Positions 55,453-63,989 of a stretch of 64,000 bases of DNA are shown piece by piece (positions within the stretch are counted from its first letter, which is position 1; each line of letters starts with the position of its first letter). Both the position numbers and the translations under genes were made by a program. The stretch is from Variovorax sp. V93 (GTDB taxonomy: Bacteria > Pseudomonadota > Gammaproteobacteria > Burkholderiales > Burkholderiaceae_C), in contig NZ_AP028669.1 in assembly GCF_041154485.1 (NCBI RefSeq), forward strand, positions 3,224,001-3,288,000, written 5' to 3'. The notes below the pieces were generated by a model. It did not search any database. It worked only from the letters and a program-made list of their open reading frames with translations, and was not told the origin of the DNA.

Positions 55453-56550
55453 ATGTACAAGTACCTGTTCTACGACACGATCCGCCTCAACCGCGGCGCG
55501 GGCGGCGTGCTGAACGTGTCCGACCTGCTGCTGCGCCGGATGCGCCTGTGCAAGGGCGACCACATCCAGCCGGTCAGCGAACGGCATCCGCGCCTCTTTG
55601 CGGTGGCGCGGCGCCTGCGCATCAGCCGGTTCCTGGTCGAGATACTGCTCTACAACTACCACCGGCTGCGGGCGCTGGCCTCGGGCGAGCGGGTGTTCTC
55701 GCTGTTTCCGAACTACTTCCTGCCGTTCACGCTTTTCGGGCGCCACCGGGATTCGATCGTGATCGTCCATGACCTGCAGTACCGCTACTACCCCGCGTAC
55801 TTCAGCCGCACCAAGCGCCTGTGGCTCGACTGGAACCTCAGGCGCGTGGCCCGCAGCGCGGCCGACGTGGTGTTCATCAGCAGGAGCAGCCAGCAGGATT
55901 TCGAGCAGCACTTCGGATGCTGCGAGCACGCGAGCGTCATCTTCAACCCGGTGGAGGCCACGCGCGCCGCAGGCTCGGCCAGTGCGGCCGGACCGTCCCG
56001 CGAGCCGCCTGCGGGCGAGCGCTACCTGATCGCGTCCTACCACTATTACCCGCACAAGAATTTCGGCGCCGCGCTGAAGCTCTTCGAGCGCATGAAGCGC
56101 GCGGGGCTGGTCGACTGGCTCGACATCACGGGCAACGGCGCGGCCGAGGTGAAACGGATGGTCGCCAGCATGGCACCCGAACTCGGCAACTGCGTGCGGC
56201 ACCGCGGACTGGTCCCGCGCCAGGATCTGACGCGGCTTTATTGCGGCGCGACGGCCTTCATCTCGCTGTCGGCTTTCGAGGGCTTCAATCTCTCGGCCGC
56301 CGAAGCCGCCACGCTGGGTGTGCCGCTGCTGCTCTCGGACATTCCGGTGCACCGCGAGCTGTTCGGCGGCTACGCCTTCCTGATCGGCAGCGAGCCGTGC
56401 GACATGGACCAGCTGTCCCGGTACCTGGACGAGCACCGGGACACGCAGCCGGCCTGGCTGCATGCCGAAGCCTGCGCGCCCGGCGCGGTGGCCAGGCGCT
56501 ATCTCATGCTCAAGCGCGAGGCCGTCTCGCTTGCCGGAGCCATGCAATGA
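55453..56550 (+). CDS. GT4-family glycosyltransferase
   Basis: A 365-residue GT-B glycosyltransferase. The N-terminal half has VIVHDLQYRYYPAYFS, the C-terminal half the nucleotide-sugar domain with FISLSAFEGFNLSAAEAATLGVPLLLSDIPVHRELFGGYAFLI, where the E-x7-E of family 4 is seen in EGFNLSAAE. It adds one sugar of the lipid-linked repeat. Its start follows the polymerase gene by 8 bases and its stop overlaps the next start (ATGA). Confidence 0.88.
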   Translation: MYKYLFYDTIRLNRGAGGVLNVSDLLLRRMRLCKGDHIQPVSERHPRLFAVARRLRISRFLVEILLYNYHRLRALASGERVFSLFPNYFLPFTLFGRHRDSIVIVHDLQYRYYPAYFSRTKRLWLDWNLRRVARSAADVVFISRSSQQDFEQHFGCCEHASVIFNPVEATRAAGSASAAGPSREPPAGERYLIASYHYYPHKNFGAALKLFERMKRAGLVDWLDITGNGAAEVKRMVASMAPELGNCVRHRGLVPRQDLTRLYCGATAFISLSAFEGFNLSAAEAATLGVPLLLSDIPVHRELFGGYAFLIGSEPCDMDQLSRYLDEHRDTQPAWLHAEACAPGAVARRYLMLKREAVSLAGAMQ

Positions 56551-57479
56551 CACGCAGCGCAGGCGTTCTTCGACAGCTGCTCGCGGCGGGGATGCTCGGT
56601 GCCGCCTGCGCGTCGACCTCGGCAGCGGCGGACTCGGGCTTTGGCGTGATGGTGCACTACCTGCCCGACAGGCAGTCGATCGCCGATGCCGCCCGCTTCG
56701 ACGTCGAAGCGTTTGCGGCGTCGCTCGCGCAGATGCGCGCGTCCCACCTCATCCTGACGCTCGGGCAGAACAACGGCCAGTACATCGCGCCGAATGCGGC
56801 GCTCGAGGCGCTGTGCCCGCACACTGCCGCGGACCGGCCGCCGCGCGACCTGCCGCTGGAGATCGGCCGCGCGCTGCGCAGCCGCGGCATTGCCCTGGTG
56901 CTCTACCTGCCGTTTCGTGCGCCGCAGGCAGACCCAGCGCTGATGGAGTGCCTGGGCGACATCTCCGAGCAGAAGCCGCCGCCGGCGGATTTCATCGCCG
57001 CATGGACGGCGGTGATCCGCGACTGGTCGCAGCACTACGGCGCGCTTGCCAGGGGCTGGTGGTTCGACGGCGTCTACAACACCCGGGGCATCTCGCCGTC
57101 CGGCTGGGATGCGCTGTGCGCCGCGGCGCGCAGCGGCGCCCCCGACCGGTGGCTGGCCTTCAATACGGGCGAAGGCCCGGCGCGCTTCAGCGCCAAGGCC
57201 GCGCCGTGCCAGAACCTGATGGCTGGCGAATTCATGCAGCCTCCCGCGCAGCTGAGCGCACCGCGTTCGGAGCTGAAGTTCCATCTGCTGACGCCGCTCG
57301 GCGCCTCCTGGGGCCAGCCGACGCCGCCGCGCTTCACCGCCGCCCAGGTGCGCGGCTGGATCGCGCAGGCGAATGCGCGCGGCGGGCTCTTCACGCTCGA
57401 CCTGCCGCTGGACGACGACTTCCGATTTCTCCCCGCGCACGTCGCGCTGGTCCGCAACGCGACGGCACCCCGGCCCTGA
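56547..57479 (+). CDS. Secreted GH29-like alpha-L-fucosidase domain protein
   Basis: A 310-residue protein with an N-terminal signal (MTRSAGVLRQLLAAGMLGAACASTSAAA). The barrel has FGVMVHYLPD at the start, HLILTLGQNN in the middle and WWFDGVYNT, in which Asp174 sits where the nucleophile of GH29 alpha-fucosidases lies. It is shorter than characterised GH29 enzymes (about 450), and the acid/base residue is not clear. In an operon that makes GDP-fucose it may trim or remodel fucosyl residues of the exported polymer in the periplasm. Confidence 0.7.
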   Translation: MTRSAGVLRQLLAAGMLGAACASTSAAADSGFGVMVHYLPDRQSIADAARFDVEAFAASLAQMRASHLILTLGQNNGQYIAPNAALEALCPHTAADRPPRDLPLEIGRALRSRGIALVLYLPFRAPQADPALMECLGDISEQKPPPADFIAAWTAVIRDWSQHYGALARGWWFDGVYNTRGISPSGWDALCAAARSGAPDRWLAFNTGEGPARFSAKAAPCQNLMAGEFMQPPAQLSAPRSELKFHLLTPLGASWGQPTPPRFTAAQVRGWIAQANARGGLFTLDLPLDDDFRFLPAHVALVRNATAPRP

Positions 57480-57482
57480 CAG

Positions 57483-58421
57483 ATGACCATGACCCATTCC
57501 CTTGCCTTCATCGTGGTGGAAGACCGCCAGAACAAGTCCCTGCTGCTGTGCCGCGAATCGGCGGCACGTGCCGGGGAGCCGCTGATCGTGCTGTCGGGCA
57601 CCGATGCCGGGCCCGGCTACGAGCGCCTGTGCCGCACCTACGTGCACCTGTCGAGCAATCTGCCGGAGTTCGAGAAGATCTGCTTCCGGCGCTACTTCCT
57701 GCTGTCTGAATATCTGCGTGCCCACCCCGAGCACCGCGAGTTCGTGCTGATCGACAGCGACGTGCTGCTGTTCCGCGGCATCGGCGCGCACATCCGGCGC
57801 GTGGCGGGCAAGGCGGATTTTTCGGGCTCGTACCTGCGCCCTGTCGACGGCTGGGACCCCTGCCAGATCTCGCCGCACGTCAGCTACTGGACCGCCGCAG
57901 GCCTGCAGCAGTTCATCGCGTTCCTGCTCAACACGTATGCAACGCCCAGCGGCCGCAGGAAGCTGCGCGCGATCGCGGCGCGGTTTGCCGCGCGGGGCGT
58001 GCGCGGCGGGGTCTCGGACATGACCCTGCTGCACCTCTGGGCCCATGCGAGCGGCAATGCAGCGCCCATCAACCGGGTGTTCGGTGGACGCGTGATCGAC
58101 CACAACATCAACGGCGGACACAACCTGCTCGTGAACGAATTCCAGGACCGGGGCGGCGCCAAGCGCCTCGTGTTCGTCGACGGCCAGCCCTGCCTGGTCA
58201 CGCCGGCGGGCGAATTGGTGAACGTGCTGGCGCTGCACTTCCAGGGCGGCGCCAAGATCGCGATGGCGCACGTGCTGCACGGCCGGGTGCACACGGTCGC
58301 CGCGCTGACCTATGCACTGCGGCTGGCGCGCCGGGCCAAGAACTGGGCCTTCGGCGCGCGCCAGCTGGCGCAGCGCCCCGCGGGCGGCGGGCGCTTTGCC
58401 GGCGCGGCCGAACCGAAATGA
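57483..58421 (+). CDS. Putative glycosyltransferase (GT-A like)
   Basis: A 312-residue protein with a DxD-type motif (FVLIDSDVLLF) preceded by FRRYFLLSEYLRAHPEHREF. The later stretch GGVSDMTLLHLWAHASG and VIDHNINGGHNLL resembles capsular polysaccharide glycosyltransferases of GT-A fold. The sugar is unknown. An ATG at 57489 is an alternative start; the end is about 30 bases before the flippase gene. Confidence 0.68.
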   Translation: MTMTHSLAFIVVEDRQNKSLLLCRESAARAGEPLIVLSGTDAGPGYERLCRTYVHLSSNLPEFEKICFRRYFLLSEYLRAHPEHREFVLIDSDVLLFRGIGAHIRRVAGKADFSGSYLRPVDGWDPCQISPHVSYWTAAGLQQFIAFLLNTYATPSGRRKLRAIAARFAARGVRGGVSDMTLLHLWAHASGNAAPINRVFGGRVIDHNINGGHNLLVNEFQDRGGAKRLVFVDGQPCLVTPAGELVNVLALHFQGGAKIAMAHVLHGRVHTVAALTYALRLARRAKNWAFGARQLAQRPAGGGRFAGAAEPK

Positions 58422-58452
58422 CGCCGACTCCCGCGGGCAAACAAGCACGGCC

Positions 58453-59718
58453 ATGAACATCCTGAACCGCACCGTTCAACTCACCGGCATGCGCGCGGTG
58501 CAGCTCCACGGCGTGGGGGCGCTGGCTTCGCGGCTCTATGTGTACCTTGCAGGCTTTGCGGCGCTGTTCCTGATGGCCGCGCATGTCTCGCCGTCGGACT
58601 TCGGCGAGTACTCGATCTACCAGTCGGTGATGGAAGTGGCGCTGGTGGTGGCCATGCTGGGCAGTCCGCTGCTGTTCGCGCGCCATGCCGCCACCGTGCC
58701 GCCGGGCGTGCGCCGCGGCGACGTGGTCCGCACGCTGGCCATCGGGTTTCCGCTGGCCGCACTGCTGAGCGCCGTCGTGCTGCGCATCCAGCACCTGCCG
58801 GTGGTGGGCGCGCCCTTCGCGCTGCTGATGGCGGCGCTCGCGGTCTTCTCGTTCATGAGCCTGCGCCTGTCGTACAGCCGGGGGCTGGGCCGTGCCGGCC
58901 TGCTCAACCTGGAGGGAGGCATCCGCTCGACCATCCTGGTGATCGGCGTGGCGGCCTTCGCCGCCTGGGGCGCCGAGCTGCGCGCGACGCAGCTGCTGCT
59001 GATCAACCTGCTGGCCTTCGTGCTGGTCGGCGCGGCCTGCATGCAGACGCGCTGGGTCGCGGGCCCGCCGGCCGGGCCCGCCGCGCTCGAACTGGCATCG
59101 CAGGGCAAAGCCACCGTCTATTCGCTGCTGATATTCCTGCTGCGCAAGTCGGACCTGCTGGTGGTGGCCTTCTTCATGCCGCTCGGGTATGTGGGCGCCT
59201 TCAAGATCGCCTTCCTGCTGGCGGAGGCGCCCTCTCAATTCGTGCAGGCCTTCCTCTACACCAAGACGCGCCCGATGCTGGGCACCGATCCCGCGGACGC
59301 GGACGGCACGGACCTGCGGCTCGCCAGGCACTCTTTCCTGCTGGGCTGCGCGCTCTTCGCCGGGCTCGGCGTCGTGATCACGGCCGCCGCGCCGCTGCTG
59401 AAGGTGGGGCGCGAGGCGCTCGAGATCTTCCTGTGCATGGCGCCCTATTTCCTGCTGCGCACCTACACGGTCCACCACGAGATGCTGCTCGCGCTCAAGG
59501 TGCCGATGGGCTCGCTGGGGTGGTGGGCGCTGGCCGAGGTGCTGCTGCGGCTCCTGGCTTACGGCGTGGTGGTGTCGGTGTTTCCCGGCAAGCCGCACTA
59601 CGTGTTCTTCATTGCCGCCGTGTCCGACCTGCTCCTCTACGAGGTGCGGATGCGTGCGCTGCTCGGCTTCTTTCCGCTCGCGCGGCTGGTTCGCGGTTCC
59701 TTCCAGAGACCTTCATGA
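58453..59718 (+). CDS. Wzx-type polysaccharide flippase
   Basis: A 421-residue integral membrane protein with about twelve hydrophobic segments and the start typical of the PST/Wzx MOP-family (LASRLYVYLAGFAALFLMAAHVSPSDFGEYSIYQSVMEVALVVAMLGSPL). It would flip the lipid-linked repeat unit to the periplasm. Its TGA overlaps the ATG of the following glycosyltransferase. Confidence 0.85.
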   Translation: MNILNRTVQLTGMRAVQLHGVGALASRLYVYLAGFAALFLMAAHVSPSDFGEYSIYQSVMEVALVVAMLGSPLLFARHAATVPPGVRRGDVVRTLAIGFPLAALLSAVVLRIQHLPVVGAPFALLMAALAVFSFMSLRLSYSRGLGRAGLLNLEGGIRSTILVIGVAAFAAWGAELRATQLLLINLLAFVLVGAACMQTRWVAGPPAGPAALELASQGKATVYSLLIFLLRKSDLLVVAFFMPLGYVGAFKIAFLLAEAPSQFVQAFLYTKTRPMLGTDPADADGTDLRLARHSFLLGCALFAGLGVVITAAAPLLKVGREALEIFLCMAPYFLLRTYTVHHEMLLALKVPMGSLGWWALAEVLLRLLAYGVVVSVFPGKPHYVFFIAAVSDLLLYEVRMRALLGFFPLARLVRGSFQRPS

Positions 59719-60962
59719 AAATCCTGCTCTATTCGATGAACTTCACGCCGGAGCTCGTCGGCATCGGCAAGTACTCGGGCGAGATGGCCCAGTGGCTGCA
59801 TGCCAAGGGCCACGCGGTCCGGGTGATCGCTTCGCCGCCGTTCTTTCCGCACTGGGTGCCGTTCGAAGGGCACTCGGCCTGGGCCTACCGCAAGACGGAC
59901 TGGAACGGCATCACGGTCTGGCGCGCCCCCACCTGGGTGCCCGCCCGGCCGCGCGCGCTGGCGCGCATGGTGCACCTGTTCTCCTTCATGCTGTCGAGCA
60001 TGCCGCTGCTCTTCGGGCAGCTGCGCTGGAAGCCGGACCTGGTCTTCGTCGTGGAACCGCCTCTTTTCTGCGCGCCGGCGGTGCTGTTCTTCTCGCGGAT
60101 GCTGGGCATCAAGTCATGGCTGCACATCCAGGACTACGAGGTGGACGCGGCCTTCGACCTGGGCCTGGTGCGCGGTGCGCGGGTGCGGCGCTTCGCGCTC
60201 TCGGCCGAGCGCTGGCTCCTGAGCCGCTTCAGCCGGGTGTCGACCATCTCCGCCGCAATGCTCGACAAGGCCAGGAACAAGGGCATCGACGCGGCCCGGC
60301 TGGTGCTGCTTCCCAACTGGGTGGACGTGCGCTCGATCTACCCGCAGCCGGCCGCGGCCCCGGGCTCCGGCGACGGCGCGAACGGCTACCGGGCCATGCT
60401 CGGCATTCCGGACGACGCGGTCGTGGTGCTCTATGCGGGCAGCCTGGGCAACAAGCAGGGCATCGAGCTGCTGGCCGAGGCGGCGGGCCGGCTGGCGGCC
60501 GCCAGGCACATCCACTTCGTGCTCTGCGGCAACGGGCCGAGCCGCGAGCCGCTGAAGGCCGCATGCGCCGGCCTGGACCACGTACATTTTCTCGACCTGC
60601 AGCCGGCCGAGCGGCTCAACGAGCTGCTGGGCATGGCCGACATCCACGTGCTGCCGCAGCGCGCCGACGCAGCGGACCTGGTGATGCCCTCGAAGCTGGG
60701 CGGCATGCTCGCGAGCGGCAAGGCCGTGATCGTCACGGCGCATGCGGGCACCGAACTGAGCAACGTGGTGTCGGGCCGCGGCCTGGTGGTTGCGCCCGGC
60801 GACGCCGATGCGCTGGCCGAGGCCATCGCGCAGCTCGCCACCTCGCGCCCGGAGCGCGAAGCCATGGGGGCGGCCGCGCGCTCCTTCGCCGAAACCGAGC
60901 TGGACCAGAACGCCATCCTGCAGCGCCTGGAGCGCGAGCTGCTGCGCTGCCTTGCCGACTGA
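59715..60962 (+). CDS. wcaI: WcaI-like glycosyltransferase
   Basis: A 415-residue GT4 enzyme that matches the colanic acid WcaI group: MKILLYSMNFTPELVGIGKYSGEMAQWLHAKGHAVRVIASPPFFPHWVPFEGHS at the N-terminus, WLHIQDYEVDAAFDLG, and VLYAGSLGNKQGIELLAEAAGRL. In colanic acid WcaI is a fucosyltransferase candidate, in agreement with the Fcl gene here. The repeat-unit position cannot be read from sequence. Confidence 0.85.
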   Translation: MKILLYSMNFTPELVGIGKYSGEMAQWLHAKGHAVRVIASPPFFPHWVPFEGHSAWAYRKTDWNGITVWRAPTWVPARPRALARMVHLFSFMLSSMPLLFGQLRWKPDLVFVVEPPLFCAPAVLFFSRMLGIKSWLHIQDYEVDAAFDLGLVRGARVRRFALSAERWLLSRFSRVSTISAAMLDKARNKGIDAARLVLLPNWVDVRSIYPQPAAAPGSGDGANGYRAMLGIPDDAVVVLYAGSLGNKQGIELLAEAAGRLAAARHIHFVLCGNGPSREPLKAACAGLDHVHFLDLQPAERLNELLGMADIHVLPQRADAADLVMPSKLGGMLASGKAVIVTAHAGTELSNVVSGRGLVVAPGDADALAEAIAQLATSRPEREAMGAAARSFAETELDQNAILQRLERELLRCLAD

Positions 60963-61021
60963 CACCACAACACACGCCACCCACGACATCCACGCCCTCC
61001 AACTCCAACCTGGGGATCCAC

Positions 61022-61810
61022 ATGTCCGACACCACTCCTCCTTCCGACACGCCGGATCCCGGCCGCCTGCCGGAGCGCCGGAAAGCCAGCCCGCCTGGCC
61101 TGTGCCCACCGCCCGAACCGCTGTGGCCGCACTTCCTCACCGGGCAGGAAGACGCGCCGGTGCGCGTGCTGCTCATCGACGACGACGAATTCATGCGGCG
61201 CGTGATCGCCCAGGAACTGCTGTCGGACATGCGCATCCAGCTCGAGGGGCAAGGCAGCAGCGTGCGCGACGGCCGCCGCCTGCTGGCCACCCACGAGTTC
61301 GACGTGCTGATGGTCGACCTGCGGCTGGGCGACGGCTCGGGCTTCGACCTGATCCGCGAGGCGCGCAAGCTGCACCGCTACTGCGAGATCATCGTGATCT
61401 CCGCGCTGGAGGACGATGCCCACGTGATGCACGCCTTCGAGCTCGGCGCCACCGGCTACCTGCTCAAGCACGCCTGGCTGCAGAGCTTTGCCGAGGCCGT
61501 GCTGCAGGTGGTCAACGGCGGCGCGGCCATCACGCCCAAGCTGACGCGCCGGCTGCTCACGCGCATGAACCTGCAGGGCAGCGGCGAACGGCCGGCCACG
61601 GAAACGCCGCTGCGCGAAGCCACGCTGACCGCACGCGAGCGCGAGGTGCTGCGCTTCGTGGCGCGCGGCTGCGTTTCCAAGGAGATCAGCATGCGGCTCG
61701 GCATCTCGGGGCAGACCGTCAACGCCCACATCAAGAACATCTACAAGAAGCTGCACGTGCATTCGCGCGCGCAGGCGGTGAGCCTGGCCACCCACACCGG
61801 CCAGCTCTGA
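61022..61810 (+). CDS. NarL/FixJ-type response regulator
   Basis: A 262-residue two-domain regulator: a Pro-rich start of about 45 residues, receiver domain (LLIDDDEFMRR; phospho-acceptor Asp99 in LMVDLRLGDG; Lys in YLLKHAW) and a LuxR-type helix-turn-helix (LTAREREVLRFVARGCVSKEISMRLGISGQTVNAHIKNIYKKL). It is an orphan: no histidine kinase gene is next to it. It may control the operon it lies in. The ATG at 61022 has GGGGATCCAC upstream, a modest site. Confidence 0.9.
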   Translation: MSDTTPPSDTPDPGRLPERRKASPPGLCPPPEPLWPHFLTGQEDAPVRVLLIDDDEFMRRVIAQELLSDMRIQLEGQGSSVRDGRRLLATHEFDVLMVDLRLGDGSGFDLIREARKLHRYCEIIVISALEDDAHVMHAFELGATGYLLKHAWLQSFAEAVLQVVNGGAAITPKLTRRLLTRMNLQGSGERPATETPLREATLTAREREVLRFVARGCVSKEISMRLGISGQTVNAHIKNIYKKLHVHSRAQAVSLATHTGQL

Positions 61811-61842
61811 CCGAAGTACCTCCAATTCACGAGGATGACGCC

Positions 61843-63357
61843 ATGACCACCCCCACCATCCATCCCGTCGTGCTGTGCGGCGGCAGCGGCACGCGCCTGT
61901 GGCCTCTTTCGCGCAAGACCCTGCCCAAGCAGTTCGCACCGCTGATCGGCAGCAAGAGCCTGCTGCAGCTGACGCTGGAGCGCCTGTGCAGCCTGAACCG
62001 CAACATCACCTGCGTGGCATCGGAAGACCACCGCTTCCTGGTGCGCGAGGCGGTCGACAGGGCCGGCGCGACCGGCCGCCAGATCCTGGAGCCTGTGGCG
62101 CGCAACACGGCGGCCGCCATGGCCGCCGCGGCGCTGCGCGCGGGGCCGGACGACCTGCTGCTGTTCGCGCCGGCCGACCACCACATTCCCGACACCGCGC
62201 TCTTCGCGCAGACGGTGCGCAGCGGCATCGACGCCGCGCTGGCCGGGCGCATCGTGACCTTCGGCGTGGCGCCCAGCTTCGCGAGCACGGCCTATGGCTA
62301 CATCGAGGCCGGCGCACCCTCGGCCGACGGCCACAGCCACGCGGTGGTGCGCTTCGTGGAAAAGCCCACGGCCGCCGTGGCCGAGTCGCTGATCCTGCAC
62401 GGCGGCTACAGCTGGAACGCCGGCATCTTCCTGGCGCGCGCCGACACCCTCGTTGCGGCGCTGCGCAAGCATGCACCCGACATCCTCGAGGCCTGCGAAC
62501 GCGCCACCGCTGCCGTCACGGCCGACGGCAGCTTCGACCGGCTCGACCGCGAGGCCTTCGAGGCCTGCCGCAGCGACAGCATCGACTATGCGGTGCTCGA
62601 AAAGCACGAGGCCATCTCGGTCGTCAAGTTCACCGGCAACTGGAGCGACGTCGGCAGCTGGAACGCGGTGGCCACGCTGCACGCGGAAGACGGCAGCGGC
62701 AACCGGCTGAGCGGCAACGCCAGCGCGCTGCGTTCGAGCGACACCTTCATCCACGCGCCGCACCGCCGCGTGGTGGCGCTGGGCACCCGCGGCCTGATCA
62801 TCGTGGACACCCCCGACGCCGTGCTGGTGGCGGGCGCGGACTGCGCCGAGCAGGTCGGCGACGTGGTGCGGATGCTCACGGCCGACGGCCGGGCCGAGGC
62901 CACGGAACACCGGCGCGTGGTGCGGCCCTGGGGCGCCTACGACAAGCTCGACTTCGGCGAGCGCTTCCAGGTGAAGCGGCTCACCGTCAAGCCCGGCGCC
63001 AAGCTGTCGCTGCAGATGCACCACCACCGCGCCGAGCACTGGATCGTGGTGCAGGGCACGGCCAAGGCCACCTGCGACGGGCAGGTCACGCTGGTGCGCG
63101 AGAACGAATCCATCTACCTGCCGCTGGGCGCCATCCACCGGCTGGAGAACCCGGGCAAGACGATGCTCGAAGTGATCGAGGTGCAGACCGGCGGCTACCT
63201 GGGCGAGGACGACATCGTGCGCTTCGACGACACCTACGGCCGCTGCCCTTCGATCAAGGCGCGCAACGGCGATGCGCTGCCGGATGCCGGCGTACCGGCC
63301 GTGCCCGTGGTGGCCGTCATGCCCGTGGCCGCGCCGCAGCTGGCCCCCGCCCCGTAG
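61843..63357 (+). CDS. manC: Mannose-1-phosphate guanylyltransferase / phosphomannose isomerase
   Basis: A 504-residue bifunctional AlgA/ManC-type enzyme. N-terminal nucleotidyltransferase with GGSGTRLWPLSRKTLPKQF and FVEKP; C-terminal cupin isomerase domain with RPWGAYDKLDFGERFQVKRLTVKPGAKLSLQMHHHRAEHWIVVQGTA. It makes GDP-mannose, the precursor of GDP-fucose. The last 30 residues are Val/Pro/Ala-rich. The ManB mutase is not in the window. Confidence 0.94.
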   Translation: MTTPTIHPVVLCGGSGTRLWPLSRKTLPKQFAPLIGSKSLLQLTLERLCSLNRNITCVASEDHRFLVREAVDRAGATGRQILEPVARNTAAAMAAAALRAGPDDLLLFAPADHHIPDTALFAQTVRSGIDAALAGRIVTFGVAPSFASTAYGYIEAGAPSADGHSHAVVRFVEKPTAAVAESLILHGGYSWNAGIFLARADTLVAALRKHAPDILEACERATAAVTADGSFDRLDREAFEACRSDSIDYAVLEKHEAISVVKFTGNWSDVGSWNAVATLHAEDGSGNRLSGNASALRSSDTFIHAPHRRVVALGTRGLIIVDTPDAVLVAGADCAEQVGDVVRMLTADGRAEATEHRRVVRPWGAYDKLDFGERFQVKRLTVKPGAKLSLQMHHHRAEHWIVVQGTAKATCDGQVTLVRENESIYLPLGAIHRLENPGKTMLEVIEVQTGGYLGEDDIVRFDDTYGRCPSIKARNGDALPDAGVPAVPVVAVMPVAAPQLAPAP

Positions 63358-63389
63358 CGCCGCCGCACGGGCACCACGCAGCATCCGCC

Positions 63390-63989
63390 ATGACCAAGCT
63401 CTGGCCTGCGCTGCTGGCCGCCGCCCTGCTCTCGGGCTGCGCGGCGCCCAGCGCCACGCCGCCAGCCACGCCCGTGCCGGCGGCGCCCGCGGCCGGCGCG
63501 GTGACGTGGCAGTACGTGCGCTCGACCTGGCACGAGGCACGGCTGCCGGGGCTGGGCGTCAGCCACCGCTACGAGAGCCGCGTGGGCTGGGTCGACGTCT
63601 ACCTGTACGACCTGAAGCAGGGCCACTGGCAGGCCGGCGTCGACGATCCGCGCTTCGCAGCGCAGTTCGAGTCTTCGGTGAACGAGGTCCGGCTCGCGGT
63701 GGCGCGCGGCCTCTACGCCGAGGTGGAGGTCGGCCCCATCACCGACGTACGGATCGAGGGGCAGGACTTTCGCCGCGTGAGCCTGCGCATCGTGCATGCC
63801 GTCACGCGCAAGGCCTACGAGTCGTTCACCTTTCTCACGGCCCGCGACGGCCGGCTGCTGAAGTACCGCATGTCCTTCGACACGCCGGCGCCGGCCAACG
63901 TGGATGCCATTGCGCGCGAGTTCATCGAGCACAACCTGCGCAGCGGGCCGGACATGCCGAGGGCAGCGCAGCCGCTTTTCGACACCTGA
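63390..63989 (+). CDS. Putative envelope lipoprotein
   Basis: A 199-residue protein with lipoprotein signal MTKLWPALLAAALLSGC (lipobox LSGC) and an Ala/Pro linker. The mature domain (YRYESRVGWVDVYLYDLKQGHWQAGVDDPRFAAQFESSVNEVRLAV) shows alternating beta and alpha segments; I recognise no named family. It is the last visible gene of the exopolysaccharide operon and may assist assembly or attachment of the polymer. Confidence 0.75.
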   Translation: MTKLWPALLAAALLSGCAAPSATPPATPVPAAPAAGAVTWQYVRSTWHEARLPGLGVSHRYESRVGWVDVYLYDLKQGHWQAGVDDPRFAAQFESSVNEVRLAVARGLYAEVEVGPITDVRIEGQDFRRVSLRIVHAVTRKAYESFTFLTARDGRLLKYRMSFDTPAPANVDAIAREFIEHNLRSGPDMPRAAQPLFDT

